DNA from: DASUPK01 sp035265665
GTDB lineage: Bacteria > Actinomycetota > Thermoleophilia > Solirubrobacterales > 70-9
Direction: 5' to 3'
Assembly: GCA_035265665.1 (NCBI GenBank)
Contig: DATFOK010000105.1
Coordinates: forward strand, 7,017-71,016
Length of the DNA: 64,000 bases
Part shown: in pieces, positions 25,300-33,473 of the stretch
How the letters are laid out: every line of letters starts with the position of its first letter
How positions within the stretch are numbered: the stretch's first letter is position 1
Position numbers and translations under genes: made by a program
Notes under the pieces: generated by a model
Told to the model about the DNA's origin: nothing
The model's database searches: none
The model's input: only the letters and a program-made list of their open reading frames with translations

Positions 25300-26265
25300 T
25301 TAGAACTCGAAGCTCTTGGCCTTCTCGTAGCGCTCGATCGCCAGCCTGACCAGGCGGTCGCAGAGATCTGGATAGGCGATGCCGTCGGCCTCGAAGAGCT
25401 TGCCGTAGACGCTGGTCTCGGTGAAGCCGGGAATCGTGTTGAGCTCGTTGACGAGCACCTCCTCGCCGTCCACGAAGAAATCGCAGCGGGCGAGGCCGCT
25501 GCAGCCGCAGAGGGTGAATACCCGGACCGCGAGGTCGCGCACCCGCTCCCTGGCGGTGTCTGAGATCTCTGCCGGGATCCGCAGCTCCATGCCGCCCTCC
25601 GCGTACTTGGACTCGTAGTCGTACCAGTCGGATGACTTGGTGACGATCTCTCCTGGAGGCGAGGCCACCGGCTCATCGTTCCCGAGCAGGGAGCACTCGA
25701 CCTCCTTGCCGGGGGCCGGCGCCTCGATGATCACCCGCGGGTCGTGGCGACGGGCGTCGGTGACCGCCCGATCGAGTTCCTCCTCCCCGGAGGCGGGTGC
25801 GATGCCGACGCTCGAGCCGAGCCGCGCCGGCTTCACCCAGACGGGCTGACCGAAGCCCGCGGCGGTCTCCCGCCAGCCGTCCTCCCCCGCGCGGCAGAAG
25901 TCAACCTGCGGAATCGCCCGGCGCGCCAGCAGATCCTTGAAGACGAGCTTGTCCATGCAGATCGCCGAGGACTCGACATCCGAGCCCGCATACGGCACAT
26001 CGAGCACCTCGAGGAGGCCCTGAACGCTGCCGTCCTCGCCGCCCGGACCGTGCAGGACCGGGAAGACCGCGTCGCAGCCAAGCAGACCTTCCCCCGGCGC
26101 GAACTCGACCGGCTCACCTCCCGCGGTCCAGCGGCCGTCGCGGCTGATCGTCACCTCGGCGGTGTCGTGTCCCGCCTCGCGCAGCCCCGCCGCCACCGAG
26201 GCCGCCGAGTTCAGCGAGACCTCATGCTCGCTCGAGATCCCGCCGCCGAGGACGGCGATCTTCAT
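25300..26265 (-). CDS. ddl: D-alanine--D-alanine ligase (first of two)
   Basis: A 321-aa ATP-grasp ligase that joins two D-alanines for the peptidoglycan stem. Motifs: VLGGGISSEHEVSLNSA at the N-terminus, FPVLHGPGGEDGSVQG, YAGSDVESSAICMDK, VWVKPARLGSSVGI, the omega loop WYDYESKYAEGG with the tyrosine typical of D-Ala-D-Ala specificity, and NELNTIPGFTETS. It is the last gene of the fhaA-to-pknB cluster. Its ATG is preceded by a 37-bp REP-like palindrome carrying GGAGGAGG as the ribosome site. A second ddl lies at 53812-54762. Confidence 0.94.
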   Translation of the reverse strand: MKIAVLGGGISSEHEVSLNSAASVAAGLREAGHDTAEVTISRDGRWTAGGEPVEFAPGEGLLGCDAVFPVLHGPGGEDGSVQGLLEVLDVPYAGSDVESSAICMDKLVFKDLLARRAIPQVDFCRAGEDGWRETAAGFGQPVWVKPARLGSSVGIAPASGEEELDRAVTDARRHDPRVIIEAPAPGKEVECSLLGNDEPVASPPGEIVTKSSDWYDYESKYAEGGMELRIPAEISDTARERVRDLAVRVFTLCGCSGLARCDFFVDGEEVLVNELNTIPGFTETSVYGKLFEADGIAYPDLCDRLVRLAIERYEKAKSFEF

Positions 26266-26266
26266 C

Positions 26267-26305
26267 AGTCGGGACCTCCTCCGCTTCGCGTCCGGGGGTC
26301 CCTCA
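26267..26305 (-). repeat. REP-like palindrome, copy C, carrying the ddl ribosome-binding site
   Basis: The element fills the space between the pknB stop and the ddl ATG. Minus-strand arms GGGACC and GGTCCC surround CGCGAAGCG, and the 3' arm region contains GGAGGAGG 11 bases before the ddl ATG. A 22-base core is identical to copy D upstream of recF. The pknB TGA sits at the foot of the hairpin, so terminating ribosomes could open it. Confidence 0.75.
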
Positions 26306-28165
26306 TGGCGTCGGGGTGGTCGTGGTCGTCGGCGACGCGACTCCGACGGAGATCGTCACCGTGTCGCCTCGGCGACCGCGCGAGCCAGCGGGCGGGAACA
26401 CGGAGATCACGCGGCCCACCTGACTGGGATCGTCGGTGGTCTCCTCCGTGACGGCCGGAGTGAAGCCGGCCTTCTTGAGGGCCGTCACCGCCGCCTTGCG
26501 GGCCTGACCGATGACGTCGGGCACGGTGATGGCGCCGGTCGAGGCGAAGATGGTCACCTGTGAGCCCCTGGCGACCAGCTTGCCGGCGCCGGGGCTCTGG
26601 CTCAGCACCTGTCCCTCGGGCTCGGTCGAGTCGCGCTGAACGAGGATGCCCGAGAGGCCGGCGTTTTGCAGCGCCGCCAGGGCCGCCTGGTCATCGAGGC
26701 CGACCACGCCGGGCACCTCGACCTGGTTGGTGCCGCGGGAGACCAGCACGGTCACCACCTGGCTAGTGGAGAGCTGGGTGCCGGCCGCCGGCTCGGTGGC
26801 GATCGCGCGCCCCTTGGGCACCGTGATCGAGAACTCCTCCCTGGTCGTCACCTTGAATCCGGCCTTCTCCAGTCGCGTCGTCGCGTCGGCCAGGCTCAGG
26901 CCGGCGACGTCCGGTACCGCGACGATCGCGGGCCCCGAGCTGACGCTGAGCGTCACCGTCGAGCCCTCCTCGGCCTTGCCGCCGCCACGGTCGGTGGGAA
27001 TCGGGTCCTGCTCGACCACCTGGTTCCGCGGCGCCCCGCTGGGCACCGCCTTGATCGCGACGTCGAAGCCCTTGCCGTCCAGGATCTCAGTGGCGGCGCC
27101 GACGTCCTGCCCGATCACGTCAGGGACCGCCACATGCGAGGGGCGGGTCAGCGCGAAGGCGACGAGCGCGGCAACCCCCGCGGCGAGCAGGGCGAGAACG
27201 ATCCAGCGCCAGCGGCGCCGGCGGCGCTCGCGCTCCAGCTCCTCTTCCTCGTCGTAGGGCTCCTCCTCACCGGGGATGTCCGCCTCGCCCTCGGGACTGA
27301 CGGCGGCATAGGCCGCGGTGTCCTGGGCGCGGGGGGTGTCGGGTGCCTTCTCGGCGGCGTCGAGTGCCTTGAGGAAGGCGTCCGCGTCCTTGAAACGGGC
27401 GTCCGGGTCCTTGGCGAGCGCCCGCATCGCCACCGCGTCGAGCGCCGGCGGGACGTTCGGGTTGATCGCGCTCGGCCGTCGGGGCGCCTCGGAGACCTGC
27501 TTGAGAGCGACGGCGACCGCGCTGTCACCCTCGAACGGCACCCTCCCGGTGAGCGCCTCGTAGAGGATCACCCCGATCGAATAGATGTCCGAGCGCGGCG
27601 TGGTCGGCTTGCCCTGCGCCTGCTCGGGCGAGATGTACTGCGCCGTGCCCATCACCGAGCCGGTGGCGGTGATGTCGGAGTTCTCGCCGGCGCGAGCGAT
27701 GCCGAAATCCGCCACCCGCGCGCGCCCCTCGTCATCGATCAGGACGTTCTGCGGCTTCAGGTCGCGGTGCACGATCCCCTTGCGGTGGGCGAAGCGCGCC
27801 GCGTTCAGGATCTGGCGGGTGAAGTCGATCGCGTCCTTGGGGCTCATCCCACCCTTGACCAAGTCCTTCATGGAGGGGCCGTCGACGTACTCCATGGCGA
27901 TGAAGAAGGTGCCGTCGAAGGCGCCGCGATCGAAGATCCCGACGACGTTCGGGTGCTGGAGCCCGGCGGCGGCCTGCGCCTCCCGCTGAAAGCGCTCGAC
28001 GAACTCGGCGTCCTGGGCGAAGCGCTCGTGGAGGATCTTGATCGCGACCTTGCGGTCGAGCTCGGTGTCGTCGGCGAGCCATACGTCGGCCATCCCGCCC
28101 GAACCGATCTTCCGGTCGAGTCTGTAGCGCTCGTCGACGACCGTGCCGCGCTCCGGCTCAGCCAC
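26303..28165 (-). CDS. pknB: PASTA-domain Ser/Thr protein kinase (PknB/Stk1)
   Basis: A 620-aa membrane kinase that senses muropeptides or lipid II and phosphorylates wall and division proteins. Kinase domain: IGSGGMADVW, Lys43, HRDLKPQN (133-140), DFG (153-155). An acidic stretch and Arg-rich juxtamembrane segment lead to a membrane helix (about 321-340) and four extracytoplasmic PASTA repeats, each opening with VPDV or VPGV (VAVPDVIGQ, VAVPDVAGL, VEVPGVVGL, ITVPDVIGQ), ending in a Thr/Pro tail. GTG at 28165 overlaps the pbpA stop by 8 bp. No separate pknA is present in the cluster. Confidence 0.95.
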   Translation of the reverse strand: MAEPERGTVVDERYRLDRKIGSGGMADVWLADDTELDRKVAIKILHERFAQDAEFVERFQREAQAAAGLQHPNVVGIFDRGAFDGTFFIAMEYVDGPSMKDLVKGGMSPKDAIDFTRQILNAARFAHRKGIVHRDLKPQNVLIDDEGRARVADFGIARAGENSDITATGSVMGTAQYISPEQAQGKPTTPRSDIYSIGVILYEALTGRVPFEGDSAVAVALKQVSEAPRRPSAINPNVPPALDAVAMRALAKDPDARFKDADAFLKALDAAEKAPDTPRAQDTAAYAAVSPEGEADIPGEEEPYDEEEELERERRRRRWRWIVLALLAAGVAALVAFALTRPSHVAVPDVIGQDVGAATEILDGKGFDVAIKAVPSGAPRNQVVEQDPIPTDRGGGKAEEGSTVTLSVSSGPAIVAVPDVAGLSLADATTRLEKAGFKVTTREEFSITVPKGRAIATEPAAGTQLSTSQVVTVLVSRGTNQVEVPGVVGLDDQAALAALQNAGLSGILVQRDSTEPEGQVLSQSPGAGKLVARGSQVTIFASTGAITVPDVIGQARKAAVTALKKAGFTPAVTEETTDDPSQVGRVISVFPPAGSRGRRGDTVTISVGVASPTTTTTPTP

Positions 28166-29591
28166 CGGAATCACCCTGGAGGATCGATTCGGCGACCGCC
28201 TTGAAGATCGGGCCGCAGGTCGGGCCGCCGAAGCCGCTGGTCCGCTCCACGATGCAGGAGATCGCGATCTGTGGATCGCTCGCCGGTGCGAAGCCGATGA
28301 ACCAGGCGTCGTTGACGCCGGGCGAGAGCTCCGCCGTACCGGTCTTGCCGGCGACGTCGATGCCCGAAACCGCACCGGCCGTGCCGGTTCCCTCCGCGAC
28401 CACGTTTTGCATCATCTCGTTGAGCGTCGACGCGGTGTCCTCGCTCATGACGCGGCTCTGACGGGCAGGGTCGAGCCTCGTCTCGCGCCCGTCGGGATCG
28501 ATCACCCTCGACCAGAGCCGCGGCTCCATGAGCTCACCGTTGTTGGCGACCGCCGCCGCGACCTCGGCCATCTGCAGCGGCGTGACGCGCAGGCGTTCCT
28601 GCCCGATTGCGACCCGCCCGATGTCGATCGGGTCGCTGGGGCCGAGGAGCTTGTTCCCATCGAAGACCCCGCTGGTGGCCAGCTGGAAACCGGGATAGTC
28701 GAGGCGCGGCTTGGCGTCGAAGCCGAAGCGGGCCATGTACTCGAACATCGTGTCCTTGCCGAGCCTCTCGCCTGCCTGCGCCCACCAGGTGTTGACCGAG
28801 TTGGTGAGAGCGGTCGTCATGTCGATGGTCCCGAACTGCTCCCCGCCGGAGTTGTTGAGCGGCACGCCGTCGATCTCGACCGGGGAGCGCCCACTCAGGG
28901 TCGAGCTGGGGGTGAACTCGCCGCTGTCGAGCGCGGCTGTCGCGGTCACGACCTTCATCGTCGACCCCGGCGGATAACCCGCCTGCGTCGCGCGGTTGAA
29001 GAGCGGAGCGCTGTCGTCGCGGTTGAACTGCGCGAAGCGCTTCGGGATCTGGTTGGGGTCGTACTCGGGGATGCTCACCATCGCCCTGACCTCGCCGGTC
29101 GAAGGGACGATCGCCACGACCGAGCCGCGGCGGCCGGCCAGTCCGTTCACTGCGGCCTCCTGGGCGGACGGGTCGAGCGACGACTGCACCTTGTCCCCGA
29201 CCTGGGCGTGGCCCTGGAGCTCGTCGAGGATCGAGAGGAACTCGGTCTTGTTGCCGACCAGCTCATCGTTGTGGGAGAGCTCGAAGCCGACCCGGCCCTG
29301 GGTCACGAAGCTGTAGCCGATCGGGTTTCCGAACAGGCCGCCCTGGGGGTACTGGCGCACGTAGACCCTGTTGTTGCCGCTGCCGACGGGCCGTGAGCGG
29401 GCGATCACCGATCCGTCGGCGGCGAGGATGTCGCCGCGCTTGATCTGCTGCTCCTCGAGCAGCGGCCTGCGGTTCGCCTGGTTCGCCTTCAGGTCGTCGG
29501 CGTCGAAGATCGACCAGTACGAGGTGAACCCGAAGAGCAGGGCGTAGAGAATCAGCAGGAAGCCGAAGAGCTTGATGATCTGCCTGTTCAT
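28158..29591 (-). CDS. pbpA: Penicillin-binding protein (class B transpeptidase, PbpA type)
   Basis: A 477-aa DD-transpeptidase that crosslinks peptidoglycan outside the inner membrane. N-terminal signal anchor (about residues 6-27), a dimerisation region (KRGDILAADGSVIA), and the transpeptidase domain with the three active-site motifs: STMK (Ser210), SVN (265-267) and KTGTA (416-420). It pairs with the preceding rodA (TGATG overlap), the SEDS-PBP polymerase/transpeptidase module, and with the following pknB that regulates it. The order rodA-pbpA-pknB is conserved in actinobacteria. Confidence 0.95.
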   Translation of the reverse strand: MNRQIIKLFGFLLILYALLFGFTSYWSIFDADDLKANQANRRPLLEEQQIKRGDILAADGSVIARSRPVGSGNNRVYVRQYPQGGLFGNPIGYSFVTQGRVGFELSHNDELVGNKTEFLSILDELQGHAQVGDKVQSSLDPSAQEAAVNGLAGRRGSVVAIVPSTGEVRAMVSIPEYDPNQIPKRFAQFNRDDSAPLFNRATQAGYPPGSTMKVVTATAALDSGEFTPSSTLSGRSPVEIDGVPLNNSGGEQFGTIDMTTALTNSVNTWWAQAGERLGKDTMFEYMARFGFDAKPRLDYPGFQLATSGVFDGNKLLGPSDPIDIGRVAIGQERLRVTPLQMAEVAAAVANNGELMEPRLWSRVIDPDGRETRLDPARQSRVMSEDTASTLNEMMQNVVAEGTGTAGAVSGIDVAGKTGTAELSPGVNDAWFIGFAPASDPQIAISCIVERTSGFGGPTCGPIFKAVAESILQGDSGG

Positions 29592-30919
29592 CAGCCGATC
29601 CTCGTCTGGCTCTGAAGCCGCACGCGGCGGCGAGCCTTGTCCGAAACCATCAGGAGCAGGGCGAGCAGGACGAAGTTGGCGATGATCGAGCTGCCGCCGT
29701 AGCTGATGAAGGGCAGGGTGACGCCGGTCAGAGGGATCACCCGTGTGACTCCCCCGATGATCACGAACGCCTGCAGGGCGAAGATCGTCGTCAGACCTGT
29801 TGCGAGCAGCTTCGAGAAGCCGTCCTCGGCGAGGATCGCCGTCTTGTAGCCGCGCTCGGCGATCAGCGCGTAGATCAGAACTACCGCCGCGCCACCGAAG
29901 AGCCCGAGCTCATCGACTATTACCGCGTAGATGAAGTCGGTGTGCGGGGCCGGCAGGATCGCGCAGCGGTCCGGGAAGTCGCTGTCGCACCCGGGCAGTT
30001 GCACGAGGGAATCGCCCAGACCTCTGCCGAACAGTCCGCCGTCCGCCTGGGCGAAGATCGACTGGGAGAGCTGATAGCCGGAGCCGCCGGCGTCGTGGAA
30101 GGGATCCAGCCAGATGTCGAAGCGCTCCTGGATGTGCGGCGCCGTCTGGGCGAAAAACCACGCCCCGATCACGAACATCGCGAGGCCGATGACCACGAAG
30201 GAGAGCCGGCCGGTCGCGACGTAGATCAGTGCGAGGAAGGCGCCGAAGAACATCACCGAGCTGCCCAGGTCGCGGATGAAGACCAGGAGGACCATTGCCG
30301 CGCCCCAGACGACGAGCAGGGGACCGAGGTGCTTGATCGGGGGCAGGACGAGCCCGAAGACGTTGCGAGCGCCGACCACCAGCACCTCCCGGTGCTCGTT
30401 CAGGTAGCTCGCCAGGAAGACGACGATGCAGATCTTCGCCAGCTCGGTCGGCTGGAAGGTGATCGGCCCGAGGTCCACCGCGAGGAACGCATCGTTCGTC
30501 TGATGGCCGAGGAAGCGGGGCGTGATCAGGAGGACGATCCCCGCCAGCGCGATCACGTAGCGGTACCGCTCGAGCGCCTCGTAAGGGCGCAGGAAGATGA
30601 TCGTCGCGGAGAAGAGGATGAGCCCGAGGACGAACCAGTTGGCCTGGTCCCGGGCGAGGCCCTCGTCCAGTCGGAAGAGCATCACCATGCCGAAGGCGGC
30701 TAGCAGGGCGACCAGGGGAAACAGGTACGGGTCGGCGTCCGGAAGCCTGATCCGGATGACGATGTGGGTGGCGACGCAGAGGGCGAGGAAGTAGCCGCCG
30801 TAGAGCACGCTCAGGTTGCCGAGCTGATCCGAGTTGGTGATCAGCACGGCGGTGAATCCGGCCGTCACCAGGAGGGCGACCGGGATCAGGGCGAAAAGCT
30901 CGCGAGTGCGCGCGCTCAA
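29591..30919 (-). CDS. rodA: SEDS glycosyltransferase RodA/FtsW
   Basis: A 442-aa polytopic SEDS protein (about ten membrane helices), the peptidoglycan polymerase partner of the coupled PbpA. Typical segments are FQPTELAKICIVVFLASYL with the conserved Pro-Thr-Glu, LGSSVMFFGAFLALIY (with the essential Asp just upstream in VFIRDLGSS) and the C-terminal GVTLPFISYGGSSIIANF. The start is TTG at 30919, overlapping the phosphatase stop as TTGA. RodA rather than FtsW is inferred from the neighbourhood. Confidence 0.94.
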   Translation of the reverse strand: MSARTRELFALIPVALLVTAGFTAVLITNSDQLGNLSVLYGGYFLALCVATHIVIRIRLPDADPYLFPLVALLAAFGMVMLFRLDEGLARDQANWFVLGLILFSATIIFLRPYEALERYRYVIALAGIVLLITPRFLGHQTNDAFLAVDLGPITFQPTELAKICIVVFLASYLNEHREVLVVGARNVFGLVLPPIKHLGPLLVVWGAAMVLLVFIRDLGSSVMFFGAFLALIYVATGRLSFVVIGLAMFVIGAWFFAQTAPHIQERFDIWLDPFHDAGGSGYQLSQSIFAQADGGLFGRGLGDSLVQLPGCDSDFPDRCAILPAPHTDFIYAVIVDELGLFGGAAVVLIYALIAERGYKTAILAEDGFSKLLATGLTTIFALQAFVIIGGVTRVIPLTGVTLPFISYGGSSIIANFVLLALLLMVSDKARRRVRLQSQTRIG

Positions 30920-32175
30920 CGCTTCTGCGCCTGCTTCTGCTTGCGGGCGGCCGCCTGCTGTTTCCGCTGTTGTGCCTTCTGTTTGGCCGCCTGCTGCGCG
31001 GCCCGGGCGGCTGCAGCGCGTTGGGCCGCCCCCTCCCTCTGGTTGATGTCGCTGATGAAGTCCGTCGCGTCGTCCTTCCCGCGAAGGTCATGGTCGGTCA
31101 CCGCCCTCTGGCGTTCCTCCGACAGCGTCCCGACCTGCACCGGGATCGACGACTGCTCGGAGTAGAGGTTCACACCCAGCGGCAGCTCATACGGGAGCCC
31201 CCTGTAGACCGCCACGTTCCCCTGGTCGTCGGTGCCAAGGAAGTAGATCGAGCGGACGAAGAGCACCGCGCCGGCCACCACGGCCGCGACGACCAGCAGC
31301 CCCGCGGCCCACCGCAGCGCCCGCCGGCGCCGCGACGGTGTCGGCATCCTTCCCTGCCCGCGGAGCCGGTCGGTCGCCGCCCGCATCCGCTCACCGGTCA
31401 GGCCGGCCTGCTCGGCCGTGCGCGAGACCAGGGTCGCGCCCTCCTCCTCCTGCGCGCCGGCATCGGCGAGCCGGAAGGCGACCGCCGTGATGTTGTCTCG
31501 GCCGCCGCCACGATTCGCCGCGTCGACGAGCTTGTTGACGGCGCTCCGCAGGCCCCGCGAGCCCGTCAGGATCTCCCGAATCTCCTCGTCGGAGACCATC
31601 GTCGTTAGACCGTCGCTGCAGAGCAGGAAGACGTCACCGTCGCGGGCGGGAAAGGTCATCGTGTCGACGTTCACGTCCGGCTCCGGCCCGAGGGCGCGGG
31701 TGATGATCGAGCGCTGCGGGTGCTCCTCGGCCTGCTCCTCGGTGAGGCGTCCCTGGCGGCGCAGCTCCTCGACCAGAGAGTGGTCCTTGGTCAGGCGCTT
31801 GAGCTGGCCGTCGCGCAGCAGGTAGGCGCGGCTGTCGCCAACGTGGCCGAGCGCGACCTCGTCGTCGCGCAGCATCGCCGCCGTCAGCGTGGTCCCCATC
31901 CCCGCGCGCGAGGAGTCCTTCTGCGCGAGCTGGTGGATCTCGCGGTTCGCCTTCTGCGCGATCTCTTCGAGCTGGCCCTCCGCGGGGGCACCCTCGTCCC
32001 GCGGGCCGCGCTCGAAGGCGCCGGCGGCGATCCGCGAGGCGACCTCGCCTGCCTGGGCGCCGCCCATTCCGTCGGCGACCGCGAAAAGCGGGGCCCTCGC
32101 GAAGTAGGAGTCCTCGTTGGCGTGCCGCTGCCGCCCGGTGTCGGTCTTGTGTGCCTCCTCAGCGACTTTCAGCAT
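30916..32175 (-). CDS. pstP: PP2C-family Ser/Thr protein phosphatase (PstP)
   Basis: A 419-aa phosphatase that reverses the Ser/Thr kinases of this cluster. The cytoplasmic PP2C domain has the metal-binding motifs RHANEDSYF, VADGMGGAQAGEVAS, LGHVGDSRAYL, LLCSDGLT and GGGRDNITAV. A membrane helix follows (about residues 288-308, LLVVAAVVAGAVLFVRSIYF), then an external region, and a Lys/Gln/Arg-rich C-terminal tail. The membrane-anchored layout is that of mycobacterial PstP. ATG overlaps the fhaB stop (TGATG). Confidence 0.95.
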   Translation of the reverse strand: MLKVAEEAHKTDTGRQRHANEDSYFARAPLFAVADGMGGAQAGEVASRIAAGAFERGPRDEGAPAEGQLEEIAQKANREIHQLAQKDSSRAGMGTTLTAAMLRDDEVALGHVGDSRAYLLRDGQLKRLTKDHSLVEELRRQGRLTEEQAEEHPQRSIITRALGPEPDVNVDTMTFPARDGDVFLLCSDGLTTMVSDEEIREILTGSRGLRSAVNKLVDAANRGGGRDNITAVAFRLADAGAQEEEGATLVSRTAEQAGLTGERMRAATDRLRGQGRMPTPSRRRRALRWAAGLLVVAAVVAGAVLFVRSIYFLGTDDQGNVAVYRGLPYELPLGVNLYSEQSSIPVQVGTLSEERQRAVTDHDLRGKDDATDFISDINQREGAAQRAAAARAAQQAAKQKAQQRKQQAAARKQKQAQKR

Positions 32176-32642
32176 CAGGACACCTCGAAGCGGAACTCAG
32201 TGTCCCCGATCCGGATCGCATCGCCTGGCTGAAGCTCGGCCTCGCCGTGCAACTCGCGCGAGTTGAGGAGCGTTCCGTTCGTCGAGTTCATGTCCTCGAC
32301 GAAATATGCCCCGGAGCGGTTGAACACGCGTGCATGGATCCCGGAGGCATAGCGATCGTCGAGGCGGATGTCGGCGTCCGCGGAGCGTCCGAGTGAGATT
32401 CCGCCGAAGAGGTCGAAGTGCTCCCCCTTATTGAGCCCGCCCCCTTCCTCGACCACCAGGAAAGCATCGGTCCCCGCCGGTTCGACGCCGGCGGCCTCGT
32501 GATAGCCGGTCTCGAACCCCGGGGTGGCCGTGCCCCGCAGGTCCTTCAGCGAGCTCCGGGTCACCCAGAGCAGGAAGAGGAAGAGCACGGCAAGAAAGCC
32601 GAACTTGAGCGCAACCGCGAGCGGCTCGAGATCGCTATTCAC
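32175..32642 (-). CDS. fhaB: FHA-domain protein FhaB (FipA-like)
   Basis: A 155-aa protein with one N-terminal membrane helix (about residues 10-27) and a C-terminal FHA domain that binds phosphothreonine: SLGRSADADIRLDD, SGIHARVF and DMNSTNGTLLNSREL show the conserved Arg, Ser/His and Asn-Gly residues. It probably recruits kinase-phosphorylated division or wall proteins to the membrane. GTG at 32642 overlaps the fhaA stop as GTGA. Confidence 0.93.
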   Translation of the reverse strand: MNSDLEPLAVALKFGFLAVLFLFLLWVTRSSLKDLRGTATPGFETGYHEAAGVEPAGTDAFLVVEEGGGLNKGEHFDLFGGISLGRSADADIRLDDRYASGIHARVFNRSGAYFVEDMNSTNGTLLNSRELHGEAELQPGDAIRIGDTEFRFEVS

Positions 32643-33406
32643 TGCTCGATGTCGAAGGCGAAGACCTTGGTTCCGAGAGTGATCTCGTCGCCCGGCGACA
32701 GTCGGGCGTTGGCGACCCGGCGGCCGTTGACCTTGACCCCGTTGGTCGAGTTGAGGTCGACGATCTGCCAGTCCCCGACGTCGGAGCGGCGCAACTCGGC
32801 GTGGCGCCGCGAGATGTTGGGATCGTCGATGACGCAGTCGTTCTCCTTCGAGCGGCCCAGTGTCGCGGTGGGCCCATCCAGGACGTAGCGCCGGTCGTCG
32901 ACCGAGACGATCGCCCGGGTCTCGGAGAAGGCCGCATCCGGACGGCGCTTGGAGCGCGCCTTCTGCGCCTGGGTCGCGGAGTAGACCATCGTGTGGCCGT
33001 GCTCGCCCTGCTCGGGCTCGGCGCCCTGCCGCTGCGGGGGCCTGACCAGACGGGTCTGGATTCCGAACTCGCCGAGGCGGAGGCGCTCGTCCTGGTCGAG
33101 ATGGACGACCGGCCGGGTGAGCAGGTCGTAGTCGTGGTGGCGCGCGTGCTCGAGCAGGTGGCCGCTCAGCTCCTGGGCGAGCGAGGACTCGTAGTCCTTG
33201 AAGCGCTCGTAGTCCTCGGGACAGAGCCAGACGGTGTACTCATTCGGCACGTAGACCCGCTGTACCGACGCCGTCTTGTGGGCGTCCATCTCCTTGGCGA
33301 GCTTGCGCGCGATCTCCACCGGCTGCACGCCGGAACTGAAGGCGCGGCTGAAGACGCCTTCTACAAGGCCCTCAATGCGGGCTTCAAGGTTGCGCAGAAC
33401 GCTGAT
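32639..33406 (-). CDS. fhaA: DUF3662-FHA protein FhaA, apparent ATC start
   Basis: A 255-aa signalling adaptor: N-terminal DUF3662 domain (about residues 1-125) and C-terminal FHA domain (about 155-255; ATLGRSKENDCVI, ISRRHAEL, DLNSTNGVKVN). The first standard start, GTG at 33328, would delete 26 residues that fit the domain's opening (SVLRNLEARIEGLVEGVFSR). Extending the frame, the only codon properly spaced from a Shine-Dalgarno sequence (GAGGAG, six bases away) is ATC at 33404-33406; a TAG closes the frame further upstream and no ATG/GTG/TTG intervenes. CTG at 33397 is a poorer alternative, 15 bases from the site. Confidence 0.88.
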   Translation of the reverse strand: MSVLRNLEARIEGLVEGVFSRAFSSGVQPVEIARKLAKEMDAHKTASVQRVYVPNEYTVWLCPEDYERFKDYESSLAQELSGHLLEHARHHDYDLLTRPVVHLDQDERLRLGEFGIQTRLVRPPQRQGAEPEQGEHGHTMVYSATQAQKARSKRRPDAAFSETRAIVSVDDRRYVLDGPTATLGRSKENDCVIDDPNISRRHAELRRSDVGDWQIVDLNSTNGVKVNGRRVANARLSPGDEITLGTKVFAFDIEQ

Positions 33407-33473
33407 CGGGAGCTCCTCGGGTCGGTTGGCCGGCGTCTCGTGTTGAGCCGGAGCGAAATGCTAGTGGGGTTCG

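Noticed and set aside
26340..28165. Possible CRISPR-like repetition in pknB
   Set aside because: The periodicity is the four PASTA domains, diverged at the DNA level and coding; no CRISPR array was seen in the window.
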